A stretch of 64,000 bases of DNA, taken from contig NZ_RCUV01000009.1 of assembly GCF_003667545.1 (NCBI RefSeq), forward strand, positions 62,001 through 126,000, written 5' to 3'. This DNA comes from Mycetocola manganoxydans. GTDB lineage: Bacteria > Actinomycetota > Actinomycetes > Actinomycetales > Microbacteriaceae. Position numbers and translations under genes: made by a program. Shown here piece after piece: positions 18,204 through 27,195 of the stretch (positions are counted from its first letter, which is position 1; each line of letters begins with the position of its first letter). The notes beneath the pieces are model-generated. The model did not search any database and was not told where the DNA came from. It was given only the letters and a program-made list of their open reading frames with translations.

Positions 18204-19775
18204 TCAGTGGCTGAGAGCGAACTCCATGATCTCCGGACCGCGGCGGTCGAAGACCCGTCCCCCGCTCCACACCCCGAAGACGAGCGCAACGACACCGGCG
18301 CCGACGCCTGCGATCAGGGCCGGGAGGTGCCATCCAGGGTCCCCGGTGATCCCGAACCAGGCAAATGCGAGTGCAGGCGCGGCGACGAGCAGTGATCCGG
18401 CCAGGCCGACCGCCTGCGAAAGCCCACCGAACGTCCCGGAGGACTGAGGCTGCTGGAACGGGCTGTCGCCGGGGAGCGCGGCCGGATACGGCAACCGCGC
18501 GGAGATGTAACTCGACAGTCCGACGCCCCCCAGGAAGAGCGCCGTGGAAACGCCGATCATCGAGGGCAATGCCGCCCAGTCTCCATAGAACTGGATGCTG
18601 ATCATCGAACCGATGACGATGAGGGGAACGCCGATGAGCAGCACCGGGAACATCCGTCCGACCCGGTCGGCCGCTCCCTTCACTCCGGAGACGACGTGCA
18701 GCCAGATCGCGGTGGAGTCGAAAGCCAGGTCGTTGTGCAGCGACCATCCGAGGAAGATCGCCATCACCGGCAGCGGAAGGAGCGCGAGAGTCTGGATCGG
18801 AACGCCGATGACGAGGAAGGGAAGGATCATGATGATCGGGACGATCGGGATGATCACGATCGACACGAGGTAACGGGGGTCGCGGGCCCAGTACGCCATG
18901 CTGCGGGCGGCGATGACGGATGCCGGTCGGCCGGGAAGCACGTCGAACCAGCCCATGCCGCCATACGTCCGGACGGCCTGCTCGCGTTCGGGAGTGACAA
19001 GCATGTGTGCAACGAGCCTGTCCCAGGCCAGCCAGAGCAGGGCAGCGGTTACAGCGGCGATCACCAGCTTGAGAAGCGCAGCTCCGACGTTGCCCATCGC
19101 AGCGTCACCGGGAATCGACCAGACGGCCCCGAACGGCGTCCAGCTCACGACGTCTGCCGCGTCGCCGAGCACACCCAGGCCGTCACGGGTCCAGTCGACG
19201 CTCGAGAGCAGGATGATGGCGGGCGCGAGGAGCACGAGAACGAGGGTGCCGATCACTCCGGTGAGCTCGCGTGAGCGCCGCGTGGCGAGCAGAAGAGACG
19301 CAAGCGCAGTGGTGACGCGAGCCGCGAGCACGCACGTCGCAACAGCGATGAGGGCGGACACCGCCGCGAGGATGACCGTGAACACGCTGCGGGACCAGGT
19401 GACCACGGTCAGCACACTCAGGACCAGGATGACGACGGACGGCACGCTGACGAGTGCGGCAAGCAGAAGGCCAGCTGAAAGCCTTCGCTGTGGAAACCCG
19501 ACGAGGGCGAACCGTCTCGGATCCATGTCGTCGTCGACCCCGAACACCAGTGGGAGCAGCACAAAACCGAGGACGACGAACGAGCCGACGATGACGAGGA
19601 GGTTGCGCGCCAGTTCATCGGGAGCGAAACGCAGAGCGATGAGGCCGCTGCCGATCAGTACGACCATTGCCACACCGGCGGCCGTTCCGAAGACGATGCC
19701 GATGAGTTGCCACACGCTCCGCCGGAACCCGTTGGCCAGCAATCGCAGCCTTAGTCCGAGAAGCTGTGCAACCAT
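18204..19775 (-). CDS. ABC exporter permease
   Basis: A 523-residue, very hydrophobic protein with about a dozen membrane segments and a charged loop near residue 270 (TPEREQAVRTYG). It overlaps by 25 bases the end of the ATPase gene, so the two form one transporter. Organisation resembles large ABC-2-like permeases. The substrate is unknown. Confidence 0.8.
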   Translation of the reverse strand: MVAQLLGLRLRLLANGFRRSVWQLIGIVFGTAAGVAMVVLIGSGLIALRFAPDELARNLLVIVGSFVVLGFVLLPLVFGVDDDMDPRRFALVGFPQRRLSAGLLLAALVSVPSVVILVLSVLTVVTWSRSVFTVILAAVSALIAVATCVLAARVTTALASLLLATRRSRELTGVIGTLVLVLLAPAIILLSSVDWTRDGLGVLGDAADVVSWTPFGAVWSIPGDAAMGNVGAALLKLVIAAVTAALLWLAWDRLVAHMLVTPEREQAVRTYGGMGWFDVLPGRPASVIAARSMAYWARDPRYLVSIVIIPIVPIIMILPFLVIGVPIQTLALLPLPVMAIFLGWSLHNDLAFDSTAIWLHVVSGVKGAADRVGRMFPVLLIGVPLIVIGSMISIQFYGDWAALPSMIGVSTALFLGGVGLSSYISARLPYPAALPGDSPFQQPQSSGTFGGLSQAVGLAGSLLVAAPALAFAWFGITGDPGWHLPALIAGVGAGVVALVFGVWSGGRVFDRRGPEIMEFALSH

Positions 19776-22342
19776 TCCATTCCTTCTGCGGCCTTACGAC
19801 CGCCGGCAAGTTCAACGAAGCGTTCCTCGAGCGTGCCAGCACCACGAACGTCATCCACGGCACCGGATGCGAGCACCTGACCGTTGACGATGATCGCGAC
19901 GTGGTCGCAGACGCGCTGAATGAGATCCATGCCGTGGCTCGACAGGACGACCGTACCGCCGTGCGCGACGTACTTTTGAAGGATCTCGATGACGTTGGCC
20001 GCCGAGACAGGATCAACCGACTCGAACGGTTCGTCGAGGACGAGCAATCGTGGCGAGTGAATCATCGCAGCGGCAAGAGCGACCTTCTTGGTCATCCCTG
20101 CCGAGTAGTCGGTGACGAGGCGATTGAGAGCATCCTCGAGGCCGAAGGCTCGGGCAAGGTCCTTGACCCGTGCACGTACCGTCGCGCTGTCGAGGCCACG
20201 GAGAACTCCGGCGTAATACAGCAGCTGTGCGCCGGTCAGCCGGTCGAAGAGCCTCAACCGGTCGGGCAGGACCCCGATCGAACGCTTGGCGGCATCGGGA
20301 TCGCTCCACACGTCGATGCCGTGGACGGTGATGTTCCCGGCATCGGGCCTGAGCAGCCCGGTCACCATCGAAAGCGTGGTCGTCTTGCCGGCGCCGTTCG
20401 GACCGACGATCCCGTAGAACGAACCTTCGTGAACCTCGAGGTCGATGCCGTCGACCGCGACGGTGTCGCCGAAGCGGCGAGAGAGTGCGGAGATGCTGAG
20501 CACGACAGGAGACGTCGTCGGGTCAACAGCGGTCGGTCGGCGTTCGACGCGCACTTCGGCTTCCTCGGTCTCGGCAGCTGAAGCGACGGCGCTAATCGGG
20601 TCGGCTTCGGCGACAGGGGCCTCCGGTTCCGGAACGATCTCGACCGCGGGCGGAACGGATACCTCAGGCTCGAGCTCACGATCGGCACCGGCAGCTGTGT
20701 CAGGCGCAGCGTCGGTCATTGCGGGATCGTCATCCGTCGGTTCAGGCGCGAGCGCGGGCTCGGGCTCAACGGCGAGCGCCGGCTCGACCGGAGCTGCGGT
20801 CACATCCTCAGCGACGGTGAGGGCGTCGAGTGACTCTGTTTCGGGTGCTGTGTCCACCGCAGGAGCCGCTGATGCACTCTCGACGGTCGACACGGATGCC
20901 GGATTCGCGGAGGCAGGAGCGAGGGCCAGGAACGGCCAGCGTTTGCTCCAGACGAATCGCATGGGCTCCTGGTCATCGAGGACGGAGCGAGTCTCGGGTG
21001 CTTCCGGCATTGCCTCGAACTTCAGCGCGGCGTCATCCGGGCTGAGCGTTGGCAACGGCGGTGGCGTGAAACCTGACGCGGGCACGGCCGGAGCGTCTGA
21101 TCCCTGCGGCTGCCCGGTCGGGTCATCGGTAGCTGTCTCACCGCTCCCCGCCGGGGCGGTGATGGCGAAGTCTCCGGACACCTGCGAAGCAAGCGTCAGG
21201 GCAGGCCGTTTCGATGCGGGCCGTTTGGAAGGACCCTTCCGTGGGCCGGACGCGGGAGTCGTCACAACGTCCGCCGTCTCGCCAGCCGAGCCTCCCGTTG
21301 TCGTGTCTTCCGGGGCCGGACGCGCTGGCCGGGCATCTGCCGCAAAGAGTGCGTGCAATTCAGCGACTGCCGTTTCTGCGACGCTCGGGTTGCCCTCACC
21401 CGCGTCCGTGGTCGACCCCGACTCGGCGTCAGGGGCTGGAGCGGGGTCGGCCGCCAGAGACGTCTCCTCAGGCCCTGCCGCAGGAGCGGCACCGTTAGGG
21501 GCAGCTCCGCTCGCGCCACTCGGCGAAGAAACGTCATCCGGTGCCGCGGGGCGATCCTGCATTGTCGGGCCGTGCTCAAACTTGAGATCCGACTCCGGCT
21601 CGACCGGCTTCGCTGCAGCCGGCTTCGACGCGGCGGAGTTTGCTGCAGCAGACTTGGATGCAGCGGACTTCGGTGCAGCAGACTTGGACGCAGCGGACTT
21701 CGTTGCAGCAGACTTCGCCGCAGCGGACTTGGACGTCGTTGCTTGGGAAGCGGCGGGCTTGCGGGCCGCGGGCTTCGTTGACGCCGGCTTCAGGTTTGTG
21801 GGGTCCTCGACGGTCTGGGGCTCTCCCGCCGGCGTCGCCGGCTGGTCGACGGGGTCGGGCGTCAAGGCGTTCGGCTGAGCGCCCGCCTTCGAGGCCGTGC
21901 CCGATTTCGCGGCGGCCGGTTTGGCCCCCGCCGTCTTGCTCGTTGTGGATGGAGTGCGTGGGGTCGCTGCCCGGCCGGCGCCTGCCTTCTTCGTCGCCGC
22001 CGCTCGCGCAGGTGTCTTACGCGGGGTCGCAGCGGGTGCGTCACCGGTCGCTGTATCGCCGGATGCGTCCGCCTTTGCCGATTCCGCAGCCGTCCCGGTC
22101 GCTGGCTTGCGTGGGGCGGCCGGCTTCTTCGCTGCCGGCTTACGCTTCGGTTTCGCCGGGGCAGGGCCTGTGCGTGTTGAGTCGTCCTGAACCGATGCGT
22201 CCTCCCCCGATCCGGCGGTGACCGCGCTCACGTCAGCCGATTCGGTCAATGGAGCGGAGGCATCCGTCGACGGCCCAACGGGCGATGCGTTCTGCATCTT
22301 CCGGTCGGGCGCGTCCTGGGGAGAATCGAGCGCTGGAGTCAC
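19751..22342 (-). CDS. ABC transporter ATPase with about 600-residue low-complexity N-terminal extension
   Basis: The ATPase domain occupies only the last 250 of 863 residues: Walker A (GPNGAGKTT) near 647-655, signature-like YSAGMTKK near 746-753 and Walker B (LLVLDEPFESVD) near 766-777, followed by SSHGMD. The preceding part is Ala/Pro/Lys/Ser/Thr-rich. Residues about 60-250 hold tandem A-A-K-S-like units resembling histone H1 tails, and about 300-600 is acidic and Pro-rich. The frame is continuous, so this is one polypeptide unless translation also starts internally near residue 600. It pairs with the permease directly downstream. Confidence 0.85.
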   Translation of the reverse strand: MTPALDSPQDAPDRKMQNASPVGPSTDASAPLTESADVSAVTAGSGEDASVQDDSTRTGPAPAKPKRKPAAKKPAAPRKPATGTAAESAKADASGDTATGDAPAATPRKTPARAAATKKAGAGRAATPRTPSTTSKTAGAKPAAAKSGTASKAGAQPNALTPDPVDQPATPAGEPQTVEDPTNLKPASTKPAARKPAASQATTSKSAAAKSAATKSAASKSAAPKSAASKSAAANSAASKPAAAKPVEPESDLKFEHGPTMQDRPAAPDDVSSPSGASGAAPNGAAPAAGPEETSLAADPAPAPDAESGSTTDAGEGNPSVAETAVAELHALFAADARPARPAPEDTTTGGSAGETADVVTTPASGPRKGPSKRPASKRPALTLASQVSGDFAITAPAGSGETATDDPTGQPQGSDAPAVPASGFTPPPLPTLSPDDAALKFEAMPEAPETRSVLDDQEPMRFVWSKRWPFLALAPASANPASVSTVESASAAPAVDTAPETESLDALTVAEDVTAAPVEPALAVEPEPALAPEPTDDDPAMTDAAPDTAAGADRELEPEVSVPPAVEIVPEPEAPVAEADPISAVASAAETEEAEVRVERRPTAVDPTTSPVVLSISALSRRFGDTVAVDGIDLEVHEGSFYGIVGPNGAGKTTTLSMVTGLLRPDAGNITVHGIDVWSDPDAAKRSIGVLPDRLRLFDRLTGAQLLYYAGVLRGLDSATVRARVKDLARAFGLEDALNRLVTDYSAGMTKKVALAAAMIHSPRLLVLDEPFESVDPVSAANVIEILQKYVAHGGTVVLSSHGMDLIQRVCDHVAIIVNGQVLASGAVDDVRGAGTLEERFVELAGGRKAAEGMEWLHSFSD

Positions 22343-22599
22343 TGGTCTAACCTACCAAGTGACCACTGTCTATTCGAGGCCGAAGCCGGTTTCTGGCCAC
22401 CGGCGAACCTGTTAATAGACCGTACGCCTTATTACGATCCGACAACAGAGAAGCAATCCACTAGGCCCCCAGTAGGGGTGTCGCGATAACGTAGGCAATG
22501 GCATAACGGGGTGTCATTTCATCGACTTACAGGTAAATTCCGCAGAAACACCGCCAACACGGCGATCGGACAGGCCTGAACAACCTTGAGGAGAATCTC

Positions 22600-23292
22600 G
22601 TGACGACCCAGGTAGTAATACTTGCAGCGGGCATGGGTAGCCGACTCGGTCGCTCCCTTCCGAAGCCGCTCACCGAACTGGCCGACGGCCGCACGATCAT
22701 GCAGCAGCAGTTCGACAACATCCACCACGCGTTCGGCAAGAACGTCAAGGTGACGATCGTCGTCGGTTACAAGCTCGAGCACATCATCGAGGCGTTCCCC
22801 GAGGCATCATTCGTCTACAACGAGCAGTACGACCAGACCAACACGTCGAAGAGCCTCATGCGTGCGCTGAGCGCCTCGCAGCCCGGTGGCGTGTTGTGGA
22901 TGAACGGCGACGTCGTCTTCGACCCGGCTGTTCTCGACCGTGCCGCATCGATGATGGCGCGCGACCAGTCGTTCGTGACCGTCAACACCTCGAAGGTCTC
23001 TGACGAAGAAGTCAAGTACACGACAAGCGCTGAGGGCTACATCAAGGAGCTGTCGAAGACCGTCAAGAACGGGCTCGGCGAGGCCGTTGGTATCAACTAC
23101 ATCTCCCGCGACGACAAGGCGACCCTGCTTCGCCAGCTCGCCCGCGTCGGCGACCAGGATTACTTCGAGCGCGGGCTCGAATTGGCCATCGAACAGGACA
23201 ACCTCCTGATCGAACCGGTCGACATCTCGGATCTCTACGCAGTCGAGGTCGACTTCGCCGAAGACCTCGAGCGAGCGAACCTTTTCGTCTAG
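22600..23292 (+). CDS. Nucleotidyltransferase for an alcohol- or sugar-phosphate (LicC/IPCT-like)
   Basis: A 230-residue GT-A-fold nucleotidyltransferase. VVILAAGMGSRLGRSLPKPL is the NTP-binding signature with the conserved G-x-G-x-R and P-K-P; a metal-binding Asp appears in WMNGDVVFD and again in VEVDFAEDLERA. Short members of this type include choline-phosphate, inositol-phosphate and sugar-phosphate cytidylyl- or uridylyltransferases; the substrate cannot be decided. The GTG at 22600 has a good ribosome-binding site (GAGGAG). A strong terminator follows, so it is probably its own transcription unit, but position and chemistry tie it to the polymer locus. Confidence 0.82.
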   Translation: MTTQVVILAAGMGSRLGRSLPKPLTELADGRTIMQQQFDNIHHAFGKNVKVTIVVGYKLEHIIEAFPEASFVYNEQYDQTNTSKSLMRALSASQPGGVLWMNGDVVFDPAVLDRAASMMARDQSFVTVNTSKVSDEEVKYTTSAEGYIKELSKTVKNGLGEAVGINYISRDDKATLLRQLARVGDQDYFERGLELAIEQDNLLIEPVDISDLYAVEVDFAEDLERANLFV

Positions 23293-23307
23293 AACACACA
23301 GCAACAC

Positions 23308-23340
23308 AGACCGGCACGTGTCGCCTGACCGTGCCGGTCT
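23308..23340 (+). terminator. Intrinsic terminator after the nucleotidyltransferase gene
   Basis: AGACCGGCACG (23308-23318) pairs perfectly with CGTGCCGGTCT (23330-23340) around an 11-base loop, followed by TTGTTTG. It lies 15 bases after the stop codon. Confidence 0.85.
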
Positions 23341-23358
23341 TTGTTTGCCGATAGGTTT

Positions 23359-24171
23359 ATGGTCGTGAGTTCACCCGCCAACGTTCGACCGCCGAAGCGT
23401 TCGTTCGTCACTCGCTACCGCCACGCCCTCTGGCTCCTGACCAAACGCGACCTGCGCGTGCGGTACTCGACGAGCGTGTTGGGCTATCTGTGGTCGATCC
23501 TCGATCCACTCGTGATGGCTGGGATCTACTGGTTTGTCTTCGCCGTCGTCTTCGACCGCGGTGACAACATCGGGCAACAGCCGTACATCGTCTTCCTTCT
23601 CGTCGGTCTCCTGCCCTGGATGTGGTTCAACGGTGCCGTCTCAGACAGCACCCGAGCCTTCCTCCGCGAAGCGAAACTCGTGCGGTCCACCTCCATCCCG
23701 CGAACCATCTGGGTCAACCGCCTGGTGCTCTCCAAAGGGATCGAGTTCGTCGCTGCCCTCCCGGTCCTCGCCCTCTTCGCAATCGTCTATGGCGCTGGGC
23801 TCAGTTGGCAGGTCGTGTTCTTCCCGCTCGCCATTCTCATTCAGTGCGTGCTCACCGTGGGTATCGGCCTGATCGTCGCTCCGCTCGTCGTCTTCTTCCG
23901 CGACCTCGAACGTGCGGTGAAACTCATCCTCCGATTCCTCTTCTACGCCTCCCCCATCATCTACGGGCTCAGCGACCTGCCCGAGAATCTGCAGCCGTTC
24001 GCGGTGTTCAACCCGCTCGCCGGGATCTTTTCGCTCTACCGCTCCGCGTTCTTCCCGGAACAACTCGACTGGTACGCCGTCGTCGTTTCCGCCGGGATGT
24101 CGCTTCTCTTCCTTGCGATCGGCGTGTGGGTCTTCAAGCGCTCCGAGCGCACCGTGCTGAAGGAACTGTGA
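23359..24171 (+). CDS. ABC-2 type polysaccharide/polyol-phosphate export permease (Wzm/TagG-like)
   Basis: A 270-residue permease with six membrane segments and the N-terminal amphipathic segment LTKRDLRVRYSTSVLGYLWSILDPL typical of Wzm/TagG. It would pair with the next gene to move a lipid-linked polymer across the membrane. I chose the ATG at 23359; a TTG at 23341 sits right on the terminator tail and is unlikely. The stop overlaps the ATG of the ATPase by one base. Confidence 0.9.
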   Translation: MVVSSPANVRPPKRSFVTRYRHALWLLTKRDLRVRYSTSVLGYLWSILDPLVMAGIYWFVFAVVFDRGDNIGQQPYIVFLLVGLLPWMWFNGAVSDSTRAFLREAKLVRSTSIPRTIWVNRLVLSKGIEFVAALPVLALFAIVYGAGLSWQVVFFPLAILIQCVLTVGIGLIVAPLVVFFRDLERAVKLILRFLFYASPIIYGLSDLPENLQPFAVFNPLAGIFSLYRSAFFPEQLDWYAVVVSAGMSLLFLAIGVWVFKRSERTVLKEL

Positions 24172-24908
24172 TGCCGGAACCCGTTATCCGCGTCGACAAT
24201 GTCGGCATCCGCTTCCGCCGCAATCGCGGTGGACGACGTAACTTCAAGGATCTGTTCTCGAACCGCGATCGGCGCTCACGGCCGAACGAGTTCTGGGCCT
24301 TCCGCAACGTGTCCTTCGACGTCCAGGCGGGCGAGGCGATCGGAGTGGTTGGCCGCAACGGACAGGGCAAATCCACACTGCTCAAGCTTGTTGCCGGCGT
24401 CGTGCTGACGGACGAAGGAAGCGTGGAGGTGAACGGCGGAGTAGCTCCGCTCATCGAGATCACCGGAGGCTTCGTCAACGACCTCACGGTGCGCGACAAC
24501 GTCTTCCTCACAGCCGGTCTGCACGGTATGACCAAGTCGGAAATCGAGGCCAGATTCGACGAGATCATCGACTTCGCCGAGATCAACGACTTCGTCGACA
24601 CGCCGTACAAGCACCTTTCGAGCGGCATGAAGGTCCGCATCGCCTTCAGCGTCATCTCCATGCTCGAGGAACCCATCATCCTCGTCGACGAAGTCCTCGC
24701 GGTCGGAGACAAGGGATTCCGCGAGAAGTGCTATCGCCGGATCGAGGAGCTTCTCGAGGGTGGCCGCACCCTGTTCTTCGTTTCACACAACGAGAAGGAC
24801 CTGCGACGGTTCTGCACCCGCGGCCTCTACCTCGACAAAGGTGTGCTCCAGCTCGACGGCCCCATCTCAGACGTCCTCGACCGCTACAACGCCGAATACC
24901 ACCGCTGA
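24171..24908 (+). CDS. Polysaccharide/polyol-phosphate export ATPase (Wzt/TagH-like)
   Basis: A 245-residue ABC ATPase. Walker A is GRNGQGKST, the signature is LSSGMKVRIAFS and Walker B is IILVDEVLAVGD, all typical of the Wzt/TagH/KpsT subfamily, as is the segment APLIEITGGFVNDLT. It lacks the C-terminal carbohydrate-binding domain of O9a-type Wzt. The ATG directly follows the permease stop. Confidence 0.93.
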   Translation: MPEPVIRVDNVGIRFRRNRGGRRNFKDLFSNRDRRSRPNEFWAFRNVSFDVQAGEAIGVVGRNGQGKSTLLKLVAGVVLTDEGSVEVNGGVAPLIEITGGFVNDLTVRDNVFLTAGLHGMTKSEIEARFDEIIDFAEINDFVDTPYKHLSSGMKVRIAFSVISMLEEPIILVDEVLAVGDKGFREKCYRRIEELLEGGRTLFFVSHNEKDLRRFCTRGLYLDKGVLQLDGPISDVLDRYNAEYHR

Positions 24909-24999
24909 GCCGATAGCGGAACCCTCGACGCTCCCCTGCGTCTTCACAGCGCTGAAACCTAGACTGGTGCGGCACCACCGATCTCCCAGGGGGACCCTC

Positions 25000-25836
25000 T
25001 TGACCGCATCAGACGAACGACTACGGATTCTGGATGCCGCGACGCAGGAGACTGCGCCCGAGCAGCCGCCACTCTGGCTCCGCACCATCGACCGGGCGCT
25101 TTCTGTCCAGCGGCCCGTCGTCGTCGCGCACATTCGCGCCCTCCGACGGTCCCACCCGAACGCATCGCCCGCGCAGCTCGTGCGAATCCTTGAGCGCCGC
25201 TACCTCACCGCGATCACGACCGGAGGCGCTGCGGTCGGTGCGACGGCTATGGTCCCCGGGTTCGGCACGGGGCTGACCCTCACACTCGCCGGAGCGGAGA
25301 CCGCAGGGTTCCTCGAAACCACCGCCCTGTTCGCCCAGTCGGTCGCCGAAGTGCATGGCATCACCGTCGACGACCCGGTACGGGCGCGCGCACTCGTCAT
25401 GACTCTCATGCTCGGCAAAGCTGGAACGGACCTCGTCCGCCAGTTCACAGGGCAGGCCTTTCGCGGGGGCCCGCCCCGCAAGGTTTTCTGGGGGGAGATG
25501 GTCACCAGCAAGGTTCCCCAGGCTGTCATGGGACCGGTCGCCGACGAGCTCAGGCGCCGGTTCCTCAAACACTTCGTCAAGAATCAGGGGACATCGCTCG
25601 TCGGCAAGGCGATGCCATTCGGCATCGGTGCCGTGATCGGCGGCGCAGGAAACAACTTTGCGGGCCGCCAGGTGGTCACAGCGGCCAGGAGTGCGTTCGG
25701 ACCTCCCCCGGTCTGGCTGCCGCTCGAACTCGAGCCGCGCGAGCGCAAGGCGCTTCCGACCATCCGGCAGTTGCGGGAACGCCTGCCGTCGCCGCGCAAG
25801 GCGGGCCGCCGTGACGCCGAAGACCCGACGCTCTAG
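25000..25836 (+). CDS. EcsC-like protein of unknown function
   Basis: A 278-residue protein starting at TTG (AGGGGG ribosome-binding site 7 bases upstream). A hydrophobic, Gly-rich stretch at about residues 70-110 (TGGAAVGATAMVPGFGTG, then GAETAGFLETTALFAQ) and a second at about 205-225 resemble EcsC-family proteins. The ends are polar. It closes the rightward part of the polymer locus and ends exactly where the leftward TagF-like gene ends, with no gap. The role is unknown and the family call is tentative. Confidence 0.6.
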   Translation: MTASDERLRILDAATQETAPEQPPLWLRTIDRALSVQRPVVVAHIRALRRSHPNASPAQLVRILERRYLTAITTGGAAVGATAMVPGFGTGLTLTLAGAETAGFLETTALFAQSVAEVHGITVDDPVRARALVMTLMLGKAGTDLVRQFTGQAFRGGPPRKVFWGEMVTSKVPQAVMGPVADELRRRFLKHFVKNQGTSLVGKAMPFGIGAVIGGAGNNFAGRQVVTAARSAFGPPPVWLPLELEPRERKALPTIRQLRERLPSPRKAGRRDAEDPTL

Positions 25837-27195
25837 CTAGCGCAGGTCGTCGTCATCTTCGCCGGTCTCCTGGGACTGGTCGTCCTGGCCTGCCTGTGAC
25901 GAGGCGGGAACGGCGACCGGGATGGATGCCGTCGCTTGCGCCGGCTCGTCACCCGCGTGTAGCGCCGCATAGCGTTCCCATTCCGCCATGAGATGCCCGA
26001 CGGCATTGTGGAAGCGCTCCGTTGCCGCGCCGGGAGTCGGGTCGCCGAAATAGCGGCGTACCCAGTAGTCCAGTCGCCCGACGGTCTCCGGGTCGTGGAG
26101 AACGCGATCGGTCTCCGCAACGACGGACGCGGCATCCGCTGCGTCGAGCCACTCGCACGCCGACAGGTAACCCGTGAGATCCACCTGTGCCTCCGGGTGG
26201 GCCGGGCGGGTGATGAGCAGTGGCTTGCCACTCGCGAGCCGGTCGTAGACCATCGCCGAGATGTCAACGATGGCGACGTCTGCTGCGGACAGCTGCCAGC
26301 CGAGCTCTGATCCGGTGTCGTGGACGTGGTTGGCCGCAGGGTCCGCCGTGTTGGCGGCCGCGAGCATCCCGATGATTTCGCGGTTTGCTGCCCCGTATTC
26401 GTGATCCACCACGCCGCTGCGCGGGTGCGGCCGGTAAATCACCCGGTGGGTTCCGGTGGCGATGAGGGCGCGGACGATCTCGACACCGTGGCTGGCGATC
26501 GACCCGTATGCTGCCGCGCTCCGATCGCCCTCCCAGGTTGGGGCGTAGAGCACGACGGTGCGCTCGTCCGGTGTGTACGGCAGTGTGCCGGAGTAGTGGT
26601 CGGCCTGGGGCCGGCCGATCGGGATGGCGCGCTTGTCGAAGTCGTAATCCCAGAGGACCTTGTCGAGTCGTGCGCGGGCCGCGTCACCAGCGATGAAGCT
26701 GTAGTCGTACGCCTTGAACTGGTTCGTCGTCATGTACATCTTGTCGCTCTCACCGTGGTTGATGAAAACGTGCCAACGCTGCCCGTACCGGAACATCTGG
26801 AAGTTCTTGGTGTTCTGGTTGACGTAGAAGACGATCCGGATGTCCTGCTCGGCGAGTGTGCGTTCGAGCGCTGATACCGTGCGCACGTAGGCGACCGGCA
26901 GCGGTGATTCCTCGAACAGTTTGGTTGCGGCGGTTGCACCGCGGCTCAACACGACGACGGGCCAGGTGCGGCCAAGTACTTCGAGCGGTTTGTACCACTG
27001 ACGAAGCTGGTACATGTTGACCTGGCCGTCAGCGAAATAGACGGCGATCTTGTACTTGTTCGGTTCGAGAGGAGGGAGCTGCGCCAGCCGTCCGGACAGG
27101 GCGGCCCGAGCGCGTCGGTTGGCGAGCAGGTCCCGCCCGATCTTCACCGCTTTTCGCGCATCCCGCAATACACCCATGGATACCAGTTTAACCAC
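25837..27195 (-). CDS. TagF-like CDP-glycerol (or related) glycerophosphotransferase
   Basis: A 452-residue protein. The segments INHGESDKMYM, VVLYAPTWEGDR, VIYRPHPR and DVAIVDISAMVYDRL reproduce, in order, the conserved motifs of the teichoic-acid polymerase/primase family, including the His of H-G-x-S-D-K. The family moves glycerol- or ribitol-phosphate from CDP-activated precursors to a growing polymer; the activated alcohol here is unknown. The C-terminal 35 residues are low-complexity and acidic. The start may be the GTG at 27195 or the ATG at 27177. It is the last gene of a four-gene leftward operon. Confidence 0.85.
   Translation of the reverse strand: MVKLVSMGVLRDARKAVKIGRDLLANRRARAALSGRLAQLPPLEPNKYKIAVYFADGQVNMYQLRQWYKPLEVLGRTWPVVVLSRGATAATKLFEESPLPVAYVRTVSALERTLAEQDIRIVFYVNQNTKNFQMFRYGQRWHVFINHGESDKMYMTTNQFKAYDYSFIAGDAARARLDKVLWDYDFDKRAIPIGRPQADHYSGTLPYTPDERTVVLYAPTWEGDRSAAAYGSIASHGVEIVRALIATGTHRVIYRPHPRSGVVDHEYGAANREIIGMLAAANTADPAANHVHDTGSELGWQLSAADVAIVDISAMVYDRLASGKPLLITRPAHPEAQVDLTGYLSACEWLDAADAASVVAETDRVLHDPETVGRLDYWVRRYFGDPTPGAATERFHNAVGHLMAEWERYAALHAGDEPAQATASIPVAVPASSQAGQDDQSQETGEDDDDLR

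Noticed and set aside
20445-21878. Long Ser/Ala/Gly-rich open frame on the plus strand, antisense to the ABC ATPase extension
   Set aside because: It mirrors the repetitive, GC-rich coding strand, has no ribosome-binding site or recognisable domain, and disappears if the ATPase frame is accepted.
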